Origin: CAKZYD01 sp039814715 | Lineage (GTDB): Bacteria; Pseudomonadota; Alphaproteobacteria; Sphingomonadales; CAKZYD01 | Assembly: GCA_039814715.1 (NCBI GenBank) | Contig: JBCCAR010000020.1 | Location: 1-64,000 of the forward strand | Direction: 5' to 3' | DNA: 64,000 nt | Shown: one piece after another, positions 43,430 through 53,227 of the stretch | How the letters are laid out: every line of letters starts with the position of its first letter | Numbering within the stretch: position 1 is the stretch's first letter | Program-made: the position numbers and the translations under genes | Notes under the pieces: generated by a model | Told to the model about the DNA's origin: nothing | The model's input: the letters and a program-made list of their open reading frames with translations, nothing else | Databases searched by the model: none

Positions 43430-44646
43430 GGTGCGCCTCCCGCACTGACACTGCCTAGGGCGGCCCCGCCTGGTGTCTCTGCCCTGCCAGAAACCCTCAC
43501 GGCCATTCCGTTGATCGGGGCTTCAATGTCCGTCATGAGTAGCAGGTCCCCGTCGCTGAGACCTTGTTGGATATATGCATAGTCTGCCGTTGTTCTAAGA
43601 ACCTCTACGGTTTTAAACTCCAATTGGTTTTTATCATTGACGGTAATTATCTCGTTGCTATCTCGCAACGCACGGCGGGGGACGCGGACAACATCGCTGT
43701 AGCGCTTGCCGGTGATGTCAGCAGTGACAAATAAACCGACGCTGAGCGGCGGGCGAGATGGGTTGGCGCCGGGCAAAAGGTTGAAGGGGTCTTCCACGTC
43801 TGCAATGGCGACAATGACTCGGCTTCTTGGATCGATAGCGCCTTCTGTGCGGCGTATAATGCCGTCCCAAGTCGTTTTCTTACCGCCAATCGTCGCGCGT
43901 ATAACGACGGGGACGGGGTCCATATTCTGGAGTGGGGACATGGGGAGATCAAGAAAGCCTGCTTGGCGGTCCGTCAAAGGCAGGCGAATTTCAACAACAT
44001 CGGTCGCATAGACTGTTGCTACCGTTTGGGCAGGGCTTACAAACTGGCCGATATCGACGTTTTTCTCACGAACGCGCCCTGCAAAGGGAACGCTGAGCTG
44101 CGTTCGCTCTAAGGTTAGTTTGGCGTCGGCTAAGCTGGCCTGGGCTGCATCGAGCCGGGCCTGCGCTTCGGCCAACTGCGGCTTACGCAGCACAAGAGGC
44201 GTAGGCTCGCCTTGACCGCCAAGCAACTCCCAATCGCGCGCCGCCTGGTCTGCTTCGGCTTGTTCCAATGCGAGCTGTTGGCGCGCGCTGGCGACATCAG
44301 CTTGAGCCCGGGTCAAGGCATTGCGAAAATCACGTTCATCAATCCAAACAAGCGTTTCATCTGCTGCAAAAAACTCCCCGTCAAAGAGATTGCCCGCAAT
44401 TTTCGTCACTTTGCCGCCCACTTGGCTTACAAGTTCTATCTGCCGCTGTGGCGCGACATTGCCTTGCGCTTCTACGGTGATTGCCAAATCTTCGCGGGTA
44501 AGCGGCCGGACCTCAACCATCGGGGCGAAGCGGCTTTCTTCGTTGCGTTCAGGCTCTGGCTTACCAACGAACAATAAGAAAACGGCCAAGCCGCCGCCTA
44601 GGACGAGGGCGGCTATGATAATCGCCGTTAGCCTTTGATGGCTCAT
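43426..44646 (-). CDS. RND efflux periplasmic adaptor (membrane fusion protein)
   Basis: The 406-aa protein has one N-terminal helix (LTAIIIAALVLGGGLAVFLLF), a lipoyl-type half-motif (VTVEAQGNVAPQRQIELVSQVGG appears as two pieces here), a coiled-coil hairpin rich in Ala/Gln (about 110-170), and the mirrored lipoyl and beta-barrel parts. It links the RND permease to the outer-membrane channel. Both flanking junctions are ATGA overlaps. It is anchored by a helix, not a lipid (no lipobox Cys). Confidence 0.95.
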   Translation of the reverse strand: MSHQRLTAIIIAALVLGGGLAVFLLFVGKPEPERNEESRFAPMVEVRPLTREDLAITVEAQGNVAPQRQIELVSQVGGKVTKIAGNLFDGEFFAADETLVWIDERDFRNALTRAQADVASARQQLALEQAEADQAARDWELLGGQGEPTPLVLRKPQLAEAQARLDAAQASLADAKLTLERTQLSVPFAGRVREKNVDIGQFVSPAQTVATVYATDVVEIRLPLTDRQAGFLDLPMSPLQNMDPVPVVIRATIGGKKTTWDGIIRRTEGAIDPRSRVIVAIADVEDPFNLLPGANPSRPPLSVGLFVTADITGKRYSDVVRVPRRALRDSNEIITVNDKNQLEFKTVEVLRTTADYAYIQQGLSDGDLLLMTDIEAPINGMAVRVSGRAETPGGAALGSVSAGGAP

Positions 44647-46070
44647 AGAGATGCCTCCGAAGCGCTGCGCGTAACAGGTCCGCCAAGCGCGAGGTAGAGA
44701 TTGACACGGTTTTGCGCTCTGGCAAGGCGAATATCAATAAGCTGATTGCGGCTATCGAGTTCGCGCCTTTGGGAGTCGAGTAAATTCAAGATTTGGGTGA
44801 GGCCGCGGCTGTATTGCTGCTGGGCTAGACGCTGGGCGGCGGCGGCTTCTTCAACGGCCGCTGCTAGAAACGCTTCGCGCTCCTCTAAAAAGCGATCATT
44901 GGCGAGCGCTGTTTCAACTTCTTGAAAGGCGGTGAGCACTGTGCGGGCGTAAGTTGCGAGCGCTTCGTCAGCCCGTGCTTTGTTCAGCTTCACATTATTG
45001 CGCAGTCGCCCGCCTTGAAACAGCGGCTGTGTGAGCGATTCCGTAATGCGCCACACGAGGCTGTCAAAATCCAGAAAGTCTGAAAAGGCCTCGGTTTGAT
45101 TGCCGGATGAGCCGTTTAAGTTGATCGCTGGCAGCAACTCTCTTTTGGAAGCGGCGACGCGGTAGTCCGCCGCTGCGAGCCGCACGTAGCTTGCTGCGAC
45201 GTCGGGGCGGCGGTTAAGCAGCTCGGCGGGCAGGCCAAGGCCCTGCAGCGGTTCAAGCGGCGGAAGGGCCTGTGAGACCGCAATTTTGCCTGCTGGATAC
45301 TCCGCGAGCAACACTTCAAGCGACCGGCGCGCATTATCTAGGCCGCTCTCACGCTGGACTTCCAGTGCATTCGCGCCTTCCAATGAATTTGCTGCAAGGC
45401 GAACATCCAGCGCATTGGTAATGCCGCGCCGATAGCGCGATTCGACAATGCGCAGCGAGCGTTCAAAGCTCGTGACCGTTTCTTTGGCCAAGGCGAGGAG
45501 CTCTGCGGCTGCAATCACTTCGAAATAGCTGCGCGTGACATTGGCGCCGAGGGAGAGCCGGGCGGCCTCTAAGTCGGCTTGCGTTGCCAGATAGTCTGCA
45601 TCAGCGGCAGCAACATTCGCTGCAACCCGCCCCCAAACATCGAGCTCCCAATTTACTTCGCCAGACAACACAAACTGGTTTTGCCGTACCACGCCGACGA
45701 TCCCGTTTGGCGCGGTGAACCGGCTTTGCAGGCGCGTCGAGGTGAAGGTCGCGTTTAAGCTGGGCAAGCGATCGGCAAAGGCGATCTTGGCCGAGGCGCG
45801 CGACTGTTCAAAGCGCGCGAAGGCAATGCGCAGGTCTGGGTTGCGCTCGTTTGCGATGTCCACCAATTCGGCCAGGCGGGTATCTTCAAAATTCTCAATC
45901 CAAGCATCTGTGAGCGGCTGAGCGCTTACGTCTTCATTCGCGCTCCAGGCTTGCGGCGGCGGTACATCGCCGTCAAGTGCACGCTGCGGCACGGCCGGCG
46001 TACAGGCGCCGAGCGCTAGGGCGCTTAGCGAGGCAGCTACAACAGACGATGGTCCCTGGCGTCTCATCAC
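44643..46070 (-). CDS. outer-membrane efflux channel lipoprotein, NodT/OprM type
   Basis: The 475-aa TolC-family protein starts with a lipoprotein signal (SALALGACTPAVP) and shows the two OEP repeats, each with long helices (for example SARYGF-like FARFEQSRASAKIAFADRLPSLN and RRGITNALDVRLAANSLE). It forms the exit duct of the RND pump. It is first in the four-gene leftward operon and divergent from the DPP-IV gene across about 90 bp. Confidence 0.95.
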   Translation of the reverse strand: MMRRQGPSSVVAASLSALALGACTPAVPQRALDGDVPPPQAWSANEDVSAQPLTDAWIENFEDTRLAELVDIANERNPDLRIAFARFEQSRASAKIAFADRLPSLNATFTSTRLQSRFTAPNGIVGVVRQNQFVLSGEVNWELDVWGRVAANVAAADADYLATQADLEAARLSLGANVTRSYFEVIAAAELLALAKETVTSFERSLRIVESRYRRGITNALDVRLAANSLEGANALEVQRESGLDNARRSLEVLLAEYPAGKIAVSQALPPLEPLQGLGLPAELLNRRPDVAASYVRLAAADYRVAASKRELLPAINLNGSSGNQTEAFSDFLDFDSLVWRITESLTQPLFQGGRLRNNVKLNKARADEALATYARTVLTAFQEVETALANDRFLEEREAFLAAAVEEAAAAQRLAQQQYSRGLTQILNLLDSQRRELDSRNQLIDIRLARAQNRVNLYLALGGPVTRSASEASL

Positions 46071-46162
46071 TTGAACTTCGTTGCCTTTCCTTGCATTTTC
46101 ACTGCATCAAGAACTCGGTGTGCATATACCGGAATGATATACGTTGCAAAAGGGGCGGTTGG

Positions 46163-48391
46163 ATGAAATGCAGGGTTTTTCCGATGAAATTTCTCTTGCT
46201 GGGTGTTTTCTGCATCATGTCTCTTCCTGCCAGCGCTGATACCGCACTGACCTTCGAGCGCATTCTATCAGAACCATCTCTGTATGGCCCCACTGCTGGA
46301 CGGCTCACCTTTAGCCCGGATGGTAAACAAATCCTTTTTTTAAGGCCGAGCGAAGCCGATGTGTCCATAACCGACCTTTGGTCGGCGGATGTGCAATCAG
46401 GCAAAAGTGCGCCTTTGCTTGCTTATAAAGATGTTGCGCAGGCCGGCGCGGCACTCTCAGAAGCTGAAAAAGCACGGCGCGAGCGCCAGCGCATAAAATC
46501 CTCCGGCATTGTAGGCTATAGCTGGCCAAAAGAGCGCAGTGACCGCCTCCTGGTGCCAGTTGATGGGCGGTTGATGGTCGTTGATCTTTCCCGCGAGCAG
46601 CCGCAGGTCTCGCAACTCACAGACGCTGAGACGTTCGAAACAGATGCGCGCTTTTCGCCCGATGGAGCCATGGTCAGCTTTATTCGCGGCGGTGGTTTGT
46701 ACATTCAGCCCGCACAAGGGGGAAGCGCTATTCCCTTTAGCCCCGCTGCGACGCCAACGATAAGCTACGGTGTTGCAGAATTTGTGGCTCAAGAAGAGAT
46801 GGACCGCGATACCGGCTATTGGTGGAGCCCGGACGGCAAACACATCGCCTATACAATGATCGACGAAGCGCCTGTGGATGTCATCCAGCGGGTCGATATT
46901 GGCGCGCAGGGCGCAACGATTATTGAGCAGCGCTATCCAAGAGCAGGAACTACCAACGCGCTTGTGCGGCTCTTTGTGGCTCCCATAAGCGACCCAAGCG
47001 CCTACCAGGAAATTGATCTGGGGCGAGAACAAGACATTTACCTTGCGCGCGTTTCCTGGCTGTCCGGTAGTGATGGTCTGCTGGTGCAACGGCAAAGCAG
47101 GAACCAGCAGACGCTAGACGTCCTTGAAGCCGATATAAAAACTGGCAAAACCAAGCGATTGTGGCAGGAAACAGCGCAGACTTGGGTCAATCTGCATCAT
47201 GATTTGGAGGTCCTTGAGGCCGGCCAAGGCTTTATTTGGGCGTCTGAGCGCACAGGATATAAGCATCTTTATCTCCTGACGCGCGGTGGAGACCTTGTGC
47301 GGTCAATTACGGCGGGGTCCTGGCAAGTCGATGCCATCGAGGCCGTTGATGAGGAGAATGAACAGGTGTTCTTCACCGGCCGTATGGACGCTACGCTCGA
47401 AAAGCATCTTTACGTCGTTTCCTATGACACGCCGGGCGTCCCGATACGCGTTACCAAGGAGGGGTATTGGAATGAAGTCACGGTCTCGCCCGACTTTAAG
47501 ACCGTGTTGATCAATCGCTCCAGCCCTGCGCAGCCGCCGCAGGTCGGCCTATTCGCTCAAGACGGTGACCTGATCCGTTGGATTGAAGAAAACGCGCTCG
47601 ATGAAACCCACCCTTATGCGCCGTATTTAGCTGACCATATTATGCCGGAATATGGAACCATCACGCGCCCAGACGGCACCGCGCTTGAGTACATGCTGTT
47701 GCTGCCACAAGGTAAAGGCAAGGTGCCGGCGTTGCTCGATGTTTATGGCGGCCCGCATGCTCAGCTCGTCCGCCGGTCTTTTGGAGCGCTAAATGATCAG
47801 GTCTATGCGCAACGCTTTGCGCTCATGCGGCTAGACAATCGCGGGGCGGGCGGCCGCGGGCATGTCTTTGAAGCGCCTTTATATAAGGCAATGGGTGGGC
47901 CGGAGGTCGAAGATCAACGCCTTGCTCTGGAGTTTCTCGCCAATCATCCGCGCGTCCATGCAGAGCGCATTGGCGTGATGGGCTGGTCCTATGGTGGCTA
48001 CATGACTTTGAAGCTGCTGATGCAGCATGGCGATCTCATTGCTGCGGGTGTCTCAGGCGCGCCGGTCACCAAGTGGGAGCTCTACGACACCCACTATACC
48101 GAGCGCTATATGGGCCAGCCAGCCGAAGACAGCGGTGCTAACTATGAACGCTCGAATGTTTTTGCTGACATTGATGGCTTGTCAACGCCGCTCTTGCTGA
48201 TCCACGGGATGGCCGATGACAATGTATTGCTAGATCACAGCACAGCGCTGATGGAGGCCTTGCAAAGCAAAAGCGTGCCGTTTGAGACCATGTTGTACCC
48301 TGGCCAAAAGCATGGCTTTCGCGGACAAGGCGTGCGCCAACATGTGGCAGAAACCACGATGCGCTTTTTCCTGCGGCACCTCTTCCCGTAG
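46163..48391 (+). CDS. dipeptidyl peptidase IV-family (S9B) serine peptidase
   Basis: The 742-aa exported enzyme removes X-Pro dipeptides from peptides. After a signal peptide (FLLLGVFCIMSLPASA) comes an eight-bladed beta-propeller (about 40-480) with the substrate-binding EEMDRDTGYWWSPDG. The hydrolase domain follows, with Ser in GWSYGGYM, Asp in GMADDNVLLDHS and His in GQKHGFRG. AAGGGG lies 8-9 bases before the ATG at 46163; a second Met (46184) is possible. With the POT transporter and the M14 peptidase it points to peptide feeding. Confidence 0.94.
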   Translation: MKCRVFPMKFLLLGVFCIMSLPASADTALTFERILSEPSLYGPTAGRLTFSPDGKQILFLRPSEADVSITDLWSADVQSGKSAPLLAYKDVAQAGAALSEAEKARRERQRIKSSGIVGYSWPKERSDRLLVPVDGRLMVVDLSREQPQVSQLTDAETFETDARFSPDGAMVSFIRGGGLYIQPAQGGSAIPFSPAATPTISYGVAEFVAQEEMDRDTGYWWSPDGKHIAYTMIDEAPVDVIQRVDIGAQGATIIEQRYPRAGTTNALVRLFVAPISDPSAYQEIDLGREQDIYLARVSWLSGSDGLLVQRQSRNQQTLDVLEADIKTGKTKRLWQETAQTWVNLHHDLEVLEAGQGFIWASERTGYKHLYLLTRGGDLVRSITAGSWQVDAIEAVDEENEQVFFTGRMDATLEKHLYVVSYDTPGVPIRVTKEGYWNEVTVSPDFKTVLINRSSPAQPPQVGLFAQDGDLIRWIEENALDETHPYAPYLADHIMPEYGTITRPDGTALEYMLLLPQGKGKVPALLDVYGGPHAQLVRRSFGALNDQVYAQRFALMRLDNRGAGGRGHVFEAPLYKAMGGPEVEDQRLALEFLANHPRVHAERIGVMGWSYGGYMTLKLLMQHGDLIAAGVSGAPVTKWELYDTHYTERYMGQPAEDSGANYERSNVFADIDGLSTPLLLIHGMADDNVLLDHSTALMEALQSKSVPFETMLYPGQKHGFRGQGVRQHVAETTMRFFLRHLFP

Positions 48392-48422
48392 CGCGCTCAT
48401 ATATCAGCCCGATATAAATGCC

Positions 48423-48458
48423 TTGACGTTGCAAGGTGTGTTAGGGTACCAACACACC
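48423..48458 (+). promoter_or_regulatory. promoter with inverted-repeat operator for the YtrA-type regulator
   Basis: GGTGTGTT (48435-48442) and AACACACC (48451-48458) form a perfect inverted repeat with 8-bp spacing. A TTGACG -35 element lies at 48423-48428, so the repeat covers the -10 region. This is the expected place for self-repression by the GntR/YtrA-family protein encoded next. Confidence 0.8.
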
Positions 48459-48511
48459 AGCTGTATCTCTCGAATACGCACAAAATGCTAACCGTAACCA
48501 GGACACGCTGC

Positions 48512-48889
48512 TTGACGATCGAATGGAACGATGACCAGCCGATTTATCGGCAGCTCAAAGATCGCATGATATCGCTGATCTTAGAAGGCGCGCTGGGGGA
48601 AGGCGATGCGCTGCCGTCTGTGCGTACAGTCGCGGTTGAATATCAAATCAATCCCTTAACGGCGTCTAAGGCGTATCAAGAGCTGGCCGCTGACGGCATT
48701 GTGGAAAAGCGGCGCGGGCTTGGCATGTTTGTCGCGCCCGGCGTGCGCAAAAGCCTTGCAGTTCGCGAGAGAGACGCCTTTTTGAAGGAAGAATGGCCGC
48801 TGATCCAAGCGCGCATGCAGCGCCTTGGCCTGACCCTAGACGATCTTCCCAAATCAACCCCCAAAGTTAAAGGCGATGACGCATCATGA
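48512..48889 (+). CDS. GntR-family regulator, YtrA subfamily
   Basis: The ~125-aa repressor has an N-terminal GntR winged helix (DQPIYRQLKDRMISLILEG...GDALPSVRTVAVEYQINPLTASKAYQELAADGIVEKRRGLGMFV) and the short YtrA tail. I propose the TTG at 48512 as start: it gives LTIEWNDDQPIYRQ, the usual N-terminus, and AGGA lies upstream. An ATG at 48485 in frame has no ribosome site. It overlaps the ABC ATPase gene by ATGA. YtrA-type repressors control the linked ABC exporter, usually in response to cell-wall-active compounds. Confidence 0.9.
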   Translation: MTIEWNDDQPIYRQLKDRMISLILEGALGEGDALPSVRTVAVEYQINPLTASKAYQELAADGIVEKRRGLGMFVAPGVRKSLAVRERDAFLKEEWPLIQARMQRLGLTLDDLPKSTPKVKGDDAS

Positions 48890-49776
48890 CGGGCGGCGAA
48901 AACACACCCATTGTCCAGGCTGAAGGACTGGCGAAGTCTTACGGAAAATTTGAGGCACTCAGACCTTGCTCCTTTAGCATTCCAGCCGGGCAGGTGGTCG
49001 GTGTTATCGGCTCTAATGGCGCTGGAAAGACAACGCTGTTAAACGCTTTGCTCGGCCTTCATTCCTGCGATGGGTCGCTATCGGTCTTGGGCCTCGATCC
49101 CTATAAACACCGCGCGAAGCTCATGGAGGATGTGAGCTTTATCTCCGACGTGGCTACGTTGCCAAAGTGGATGCGCGTTCGCGACGTGTTGCGCTATGTC
49201 GATGATGTGCATGCAAAGTTTGATCGAAAAGCCGCGCTTAGCCGGTTGGCTGAGACGACCAACATCACGCCAGGGATGCGCATTAAAAACCTGAGCAAGG
49301 GTATGACTGTGCAGCTGCACCTCAGTATCGTCCTTGCCATCGACGCGCGTTTGTTGGTTCTGGATGAGCCAACGCTGGGTCTCGATGTTGTCCACCGGCG
49401 CAGTTTCTATGACGCTTTAATTGGTGAGTTCTTTGACAATGACCGCACGATCATCGTCACCACGCACCAAATCGATGAAATTGATCAGATTTTGAGCCAT
49501 GCGATTTTCTTAAGCAAAGGCGAAATCGTTCTCAACACAGCAATGGAGGATGTGGCGGGCCGGTTCCTTCTGCTGGAAGCTTTGCCAGAGATGGATGGCG
49601 CGGCCATGGCACTGAGCCCCATATCAAAACGCACAGGGATTGGTCGTAGCACCTATCTCTTCGACGGCGTTGACCGCGCGCAGCTCGTTGCGCTGGGAGA
49701 TGTGCGCCGCGCCAGCTTAACGGACTTGTTCATCGCAAAGATGCGGGATGGCGACGGTGCAGGGGGGAATGTTTAA
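48886..49776 (+). CDS. ABC transporter ATP-binding protein
   Basis: The 296-aa ATPase has Walker A GSNGAGKTT (42-50), the signature LSKGMTVQL (an LSKGM variant of LSGGQ), Walker B LLVLDEPTLG and the H-loop VTTHQ. The C-terminal ~70 residues are an added domain typical of ABC-2 type exporters. It works with the permease encoded 3 bp downstream and is repressed by the YtrA-type protein. Confidence 0.95.
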   Translation: MTGGENTPIVQAEGLAKSYGKFEALRPCSFSIPAGQVVGVIGSNGAGKTTLLNALLGLHSCDGSLSVLGLDPYKHRAKLMEDVSFISDVATLPKWMRVRDVLRYVDDVHAKFDRKAALSRLAETTNITPGMRIKNLSKGMTVQLHLSIVLAIDARLLVLDEPTLGLDVVHRRSFYDALIGEFFDNDRTIIVTTHQIDEIDQILSHAIFLSKGEIVLNTAMEDVAGRFLLLEALPEMDGAAMALSPISKRTGIGRSTYLFDGVDRAQLVALGDVRRASLTDLFIAKMRDGDGAGGNV

Positions 49777-49779
49777 GTC

Positions 49780-50709
49780 ATGCGAAAAATGATGGGCCTT
49801 ATCCGCGCAGAACTGCTGCAACACCGCGCGAGCATGATCATCACGCCGTTGGTCATCGCTGGGCTGATTGCCGCCTTTGCCTTAGCGCAGCTCATTTTTG
49901 GGACGGCGGGCCTGAATATCAACTTCGGCGACATTGATATCGCCATCGATAATGACACGATTGTTGATCCTCAGTCATTTCAAAAGGCTGGCAAAACAAT
50001 TGCCGCGTCCTTCGGCTTTATTGGGCTGCCCATATACTTTGTGGCTAATCTCGTCGCATTTTTCGTCATGCTTTACGCGCTGTATGAAGAGCGTACTGAA
50101 CGGACAATCCTGTTTTTTAAGTCCATGCCGGTCAGTGACACACAGGTCGTTCTTGCCAAATACCTCACAGCGTCCTTCATTGGGCCGCTCATTGCCATTG
50201 TGGTGATGATCCTCCTTACTTTGGTGCTGAGTGTTGCCACTGCGACGGTCTTCTCTGTGCGCGGTATAGCAAATATTTGGGGCTTTTTAGGGGATTTGCC
50301 GCTGCTGCGCTTGTTCATCAGCTTTGCTGGTTATTACAGTCTCTACGCCCTTTGGGTCGCGCCGATCTTTGCCTATCTGTTAATGATGTCCGCGCTTGCG
50401 CCGCGGTCTCCGTTCTTGTTGGCGCTCTTGCCAGTGGCCATCATTGTGCTGGCAGAGGCTATTTTGCTTGGGTCAGGATGGCTACTCAACGAGATTGGCG
50501 CGCGCGTTATTGCAGAACGCCTTGGAGACGCAATACGCGCATCGCGCTCTTTGTCTGAAGCTGGAGCGCAGAGCGGGTTTGACGCTTTCTTCATTCGTTT
50601 CAGCGATTTTGTGATGACAGCAAGTGCCCCGGGTTTCTGGCTAGGTCTGCTTTGCGCTGCGGGGTTTGTGGCGGTTGCGATCTGGTCTCGCTCGCGTAAA
50701 ACGCTGTAA
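49780..50709 (+). CDS. ABC-2 type transporter permease
   Basis: The 309-aa inner-membrane protein has about six hydrophobic helices, an amphipathic N-terminus (MGLIRAELLQHRASM), and RTILFFKSMPVSDTQVVLAKYL, the conserved coupling segment of ABC-2 permeases. A large extracytoplasmic stretch lies between TM1 and TM2 (about 45-80). With the upstream ATPase it forms an exporter. The substrate is unknown, perhaps an antimicrobial. Confidence 0.92.
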   Translation: MRKMMGLIRAELLQHRASMIITPLVIAGLIAAFALAQLIFGTAGLNINFGDIDIAIDNDTIVDPQSFQKAGKTIAASFGFIGLPIYFVANLVAFFVMLYALYEERTERTILFFKSMPVSDTQVVLAKYLTASFIGPLIAIVVMILLTLVLSVATATVFSVRGIANIWGFLGDLPLLRLFISFAGYYSLYALWVAPIFAYLLMMSALAPRSPFLLALLPVAIIVLAEAILLGSGWLLNEIGARVIAERLGDAIRASRSLSEAGAQSGFDAFFIRFSDFVMTASAPGFWLGLLCAAGFVAVAIWSRSRKTL

Positions 50710-50768
50710 TCGCAATCGCCTTGCGCCGCCAGCGACGGCAGGGCAGCTAATGAAAGTAGATCTTCTGC

Positions 50769-51575
50769 ATGACCAATCCTGCGCCTGACTTGGCTCTTAC
50801 CACCGCATTAATCCCTGTTGTATTGGCCGCTGGCCGTGCCGCAATGGCTGTACGGACCAGAGGCGCGGCTGTGATGGAAAAAGACGATAAGTCCCCCGTG
50901 ACGGAAGCTGATCAACGCGCTGAAGCCATGCTGATTGCAGCTATAAAGGCGGAAGTGCCCGATTGGGCGATTGTCGCAGAAGAAGCTGCAGCTGCGGGTG
51001 ATTTGCCTGAAGCGTTGACGGAGTTTTTCTGGCTAATTGACCCGCTCGACGGCACCAAGGAATTTATCAAAGGCGGCACAGATTTTACTGTGAATGTGGG
51101 TCTTATTCAGAAGGATATGCCGGTGCTTGGCCTCGTTTATGCGCCGGCAAGAGGGCGCCTGTTTTATGGCGCTGTCGGTCACGGCGCTTTTGAAGTCAGC
51201 ATTGATGGCCTTCGTGTTTCTGAGCCTAAGCCGCTAGGTGTTGCAGCAGCGGACCAATCCAAGCTAAAAGTAGTCGCCAGCAAATCTCACCGCGATGAGC
51301 AGACCGACCAATATCTCGCAACGAAACATGTGGGAAATCTGGTCTCCGCAGGTAGCTCTCTTAAGTTTTGCTTGATTGCAACGGGAGAGGCGGACCTATA
51401 TCCGCGCTTTGGCCCCACCTGTGAATGGGACACTGCGGCAGGACACGCCGTTGTGTCGGCCGCTGGAGGGCGCGTTACAAAAACCGATGGCAGCGCCTTT
51501 GCTTATGCAAAACAAGCTGACAAGTTTCTCAATCCTGGCTTCATCGTTTTCGGTGATCCAGCTACGCCACTTTAG
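50769..51575 (+). CDS. cysQ: 3'(2'),5'-bisphosphate nucleotidase
   Basis: CysQ removes phosphate from PAP, a by-product of sulfate assimilation and sulfotransfer. The 268-aa inositol-monophosphatase-fold protein shows the metal motifs KSPVTEADQ, VAEE, DPLDGTKEF (91-99) and the C-terminal EWDTAAGHAVVSAAGG. It has no obvious cluster with sulfur genes. It stands between an ABC permease and a stand-alone receiver gene. Confidence 0.94.
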   Translation: MTNPAPDLALTTALIPVVLAAGRAAMAVRTRGAAVMEKDDKSPVTEADQRAEAMLIAAIKAEVPDWAIVAEEAAAAGDLPEALTEFFWLIDPLDGTKEFIKGGTDFTVNVGLIQKDMPVLGLVYAPARGRLFYGAVGHGAFEVSIDGLRVSEPKPLGVAAADQSKLKVVASKSHRDEQTDQYLATKHVGNLVSAGSSLKFCLIATGEADLYPRFGPTCEWDTAAGHAVVSAAGGRVTKTDGSAFAYAKQADKFLNPGFIVFGDPATPL

Positions 51576-51748
51576 AAAAATTCTAAAACGGGTTGTGATG
51601 GAAACGAAAATAGAACAGTTTTAAAAATCGATCTGTAAGCTGTGGAAAACGGCGGTCAAGCCTAAGATATTTACGCGTTGTTAACTCTATTGGCCAAAAG
51701 TCCGCGCAAGCCGAAACATGGCAAAACCAGGGCGGGAGTACAAAGGGC

Positions 51749-52192
51749 GTGGCCAAACGTTTGTTGCTTGTGGATGATTGTCCGCAGATCACCAAGTTGC
51801 TTACCATTATAGTGGAACGATATTTTTCAGACTCTATAATTTTTGAAACAGCCTATTCACTTAAACAAGCCGAACGATGCTTAGAGCACATGATGCCGGA
51901 CATTGTGTTGCTGGATTATAGGCTCCAGCCCTATGACGATTGCCGCGAAACGCTACCAGCCCTGCGGAGGGCGGGATATGCTGGGCCAGTGCATGTTTGG
52001 TCGACGTTAGACCGCAGCTTGCTCATGGCCGCCAAGGACTGCGCTGATGCAGCATCCACCATCTGTAAAATCGATTTTCAGGGCCTTCGGCTCAAATCCA
52101 TGATTGAGGGCATTATGGCCTCGCAGCCAAGTCCAATATCTGCATTTGCAAAAAAGCAAAGCGACGGGGATTGCCGCTCAGCCTTTGCCTAA
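51749..52192 (+). CDS. stand-alone receiver-domain response regulator
   Basis: The 147-aa protein is a single receiver domain: VDDCPQ (acidic pocket), phospho-acceptor Asp56 in VLLDYRL, Thr/Ser in VHVWSTLD, and Lys107 in CKIDF where KP is usual. There is no output domain. The start is a GTG at 51749 with GGGAG 10 bases before. Single-domain regulators pass phosphate in relays or act by protein contact. No kinase is adjacent. The stop overlaps that of the convergent galE gene by 4 bp. Confidence 0.88.
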   Translation: MAKRLLLVDDCPQITKLLTIIVERYFSDSIIFETAYSLKQAERCLEHMMPDIVLLDYRLQPYDDCRETLPALRRAGYAGPVHVWSTLDRSLLMAAKDCADAASTICKIDFQGLRLKSMIEGIMASQPSPISAFAKKQSDGDCRSAFA

Positions 52193-53184
52193 TGGTTTAG
52201 CCGCTTTTCCCAATCAAAGGCCGTTTGCACGATCACGTTTAGATCGTCATGAGACGGCGTCCAGTTGAGCGTCTCTTTTAGTTTCGACACATCAGATACC
52301 AATTCACCTGGATCGCCAGCGCGCCGCGGGGCTGCCTCATGCGCGACTGCTAGCCCCGTCACTTTTTCAACTGTGTCTATCACCTGTTTCACCGACGCGC
52401 CGCGCCCGTAGCCTAGGTTCATGGTCAACGCTTTGTCTTGACCACTCACTAAATGTTCAAGCGCTGCGACATGGGCTGAGACCAGGTCACTCACATGGAT
52501 ATAATCACGTACCCCCGTCCCATCGACTGTGTCAAAGTCCGTACCAAACATCGCCATTTTGTCGCGTCGTCCTAAAGCGGTTTGCACTGCAACTTTGATC
52601 AAATGCGTTGCCCCTTTGGTGGATTGACCGGTCCGCATTTTCAGGTCTGCGCCCGCCACGTTGAAATACCGCAGCGCCGCATAACGCAAGGGATGGGCTT
52701 GGGCCACATCAGCCAGCATCATCTCCGTCATGAGCTTTGACGTGCCATAAGGGTTAATAGGCACCGTCTGCGTTGTCTCGCACACTTGGCTCACGCTTGG
52801 CGTGCCGTAAACTGCAGCTGTAGAGGAGAAAATGAAGTCTTCTATGCCATGGCTGACAGCAGCCTCCAAAAGCGTGCGCGTATTTGCAGTGTTATTGCGA
52901 TAGTATTTCAGCGGATCAGATACGCTTTCTGGCACAACGACTGAGCCCGCGAAGTGCAACACTGATTGTATTTCTTGTTTCTCAAGGATTTCTGTGACAG
53001 CGGCGCCGTCCCCAATATCGGCTTCAAAAAATGCGGCGTTGTCATCAACCGCCCAGCGAAAGCCGGTGACCAGGTTATCCACCACGCTCACCCGTGCGCC
53101 TGCTTCTTGCAGCGCCAAAACGGCGTGGGAGCCAATATAGCCCGCGCCTCCAGTTACCAGAACATTGCGGTCTCTAAGCGACAT
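52189..53184 (-). CDS. galE: UDP-glucose 4-epimerase
   Basis: GalE interconverts UDP-glucose and UDP-galactose for polysaccharide synthesis. The 331-aa extended short-chain dehydrogenase has the NAD motif TGGAGYIG (11-18) and the catalytic Thr122/Tyr146/Lys150 set (FSSTAAVYG, PINPYGTSK). RYFNVAGAD and the C-terminal GVRDYIHVSDL are present. It is monocistronic and divergent from the M14 peptidase gene. Confidence 0.95.
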   Translation of the reverse strand: MSLRDRNVLVTGGAGYIGSHAVLALQEAGARVSVVDNLVTGFRWAVDDNAAFFEADIGDGAAVTEILEKQEIQSVLHFAGSVVVPESVSDPLKYYRNNTANTRTLLEAAVSHGIEDFIFSSTAAVYGTPSVSQVCETTQTVPINPYGTSKLMTEMMLADVAQAHPLRYAALRYFNVAGADLKMRTGQSTKGATHLIKVAVQTALGRRDKMAMFGTDFDTVDGTGVRDYIHVSDLVSAHVAALEHLVSGQDKALTMNLGYGRGASVKQVIDTVEKVTGLAVAHEAAPRRAGDPGELVSDVSKLKETLNWTPSHDDLNVIVQTAFDWEKRLNH

Positions 53185-53227
53185 GAGTTTCCTCCAAAGC
53201 GTGGCGCTGCGGTGCCTTAAGTCTTGG

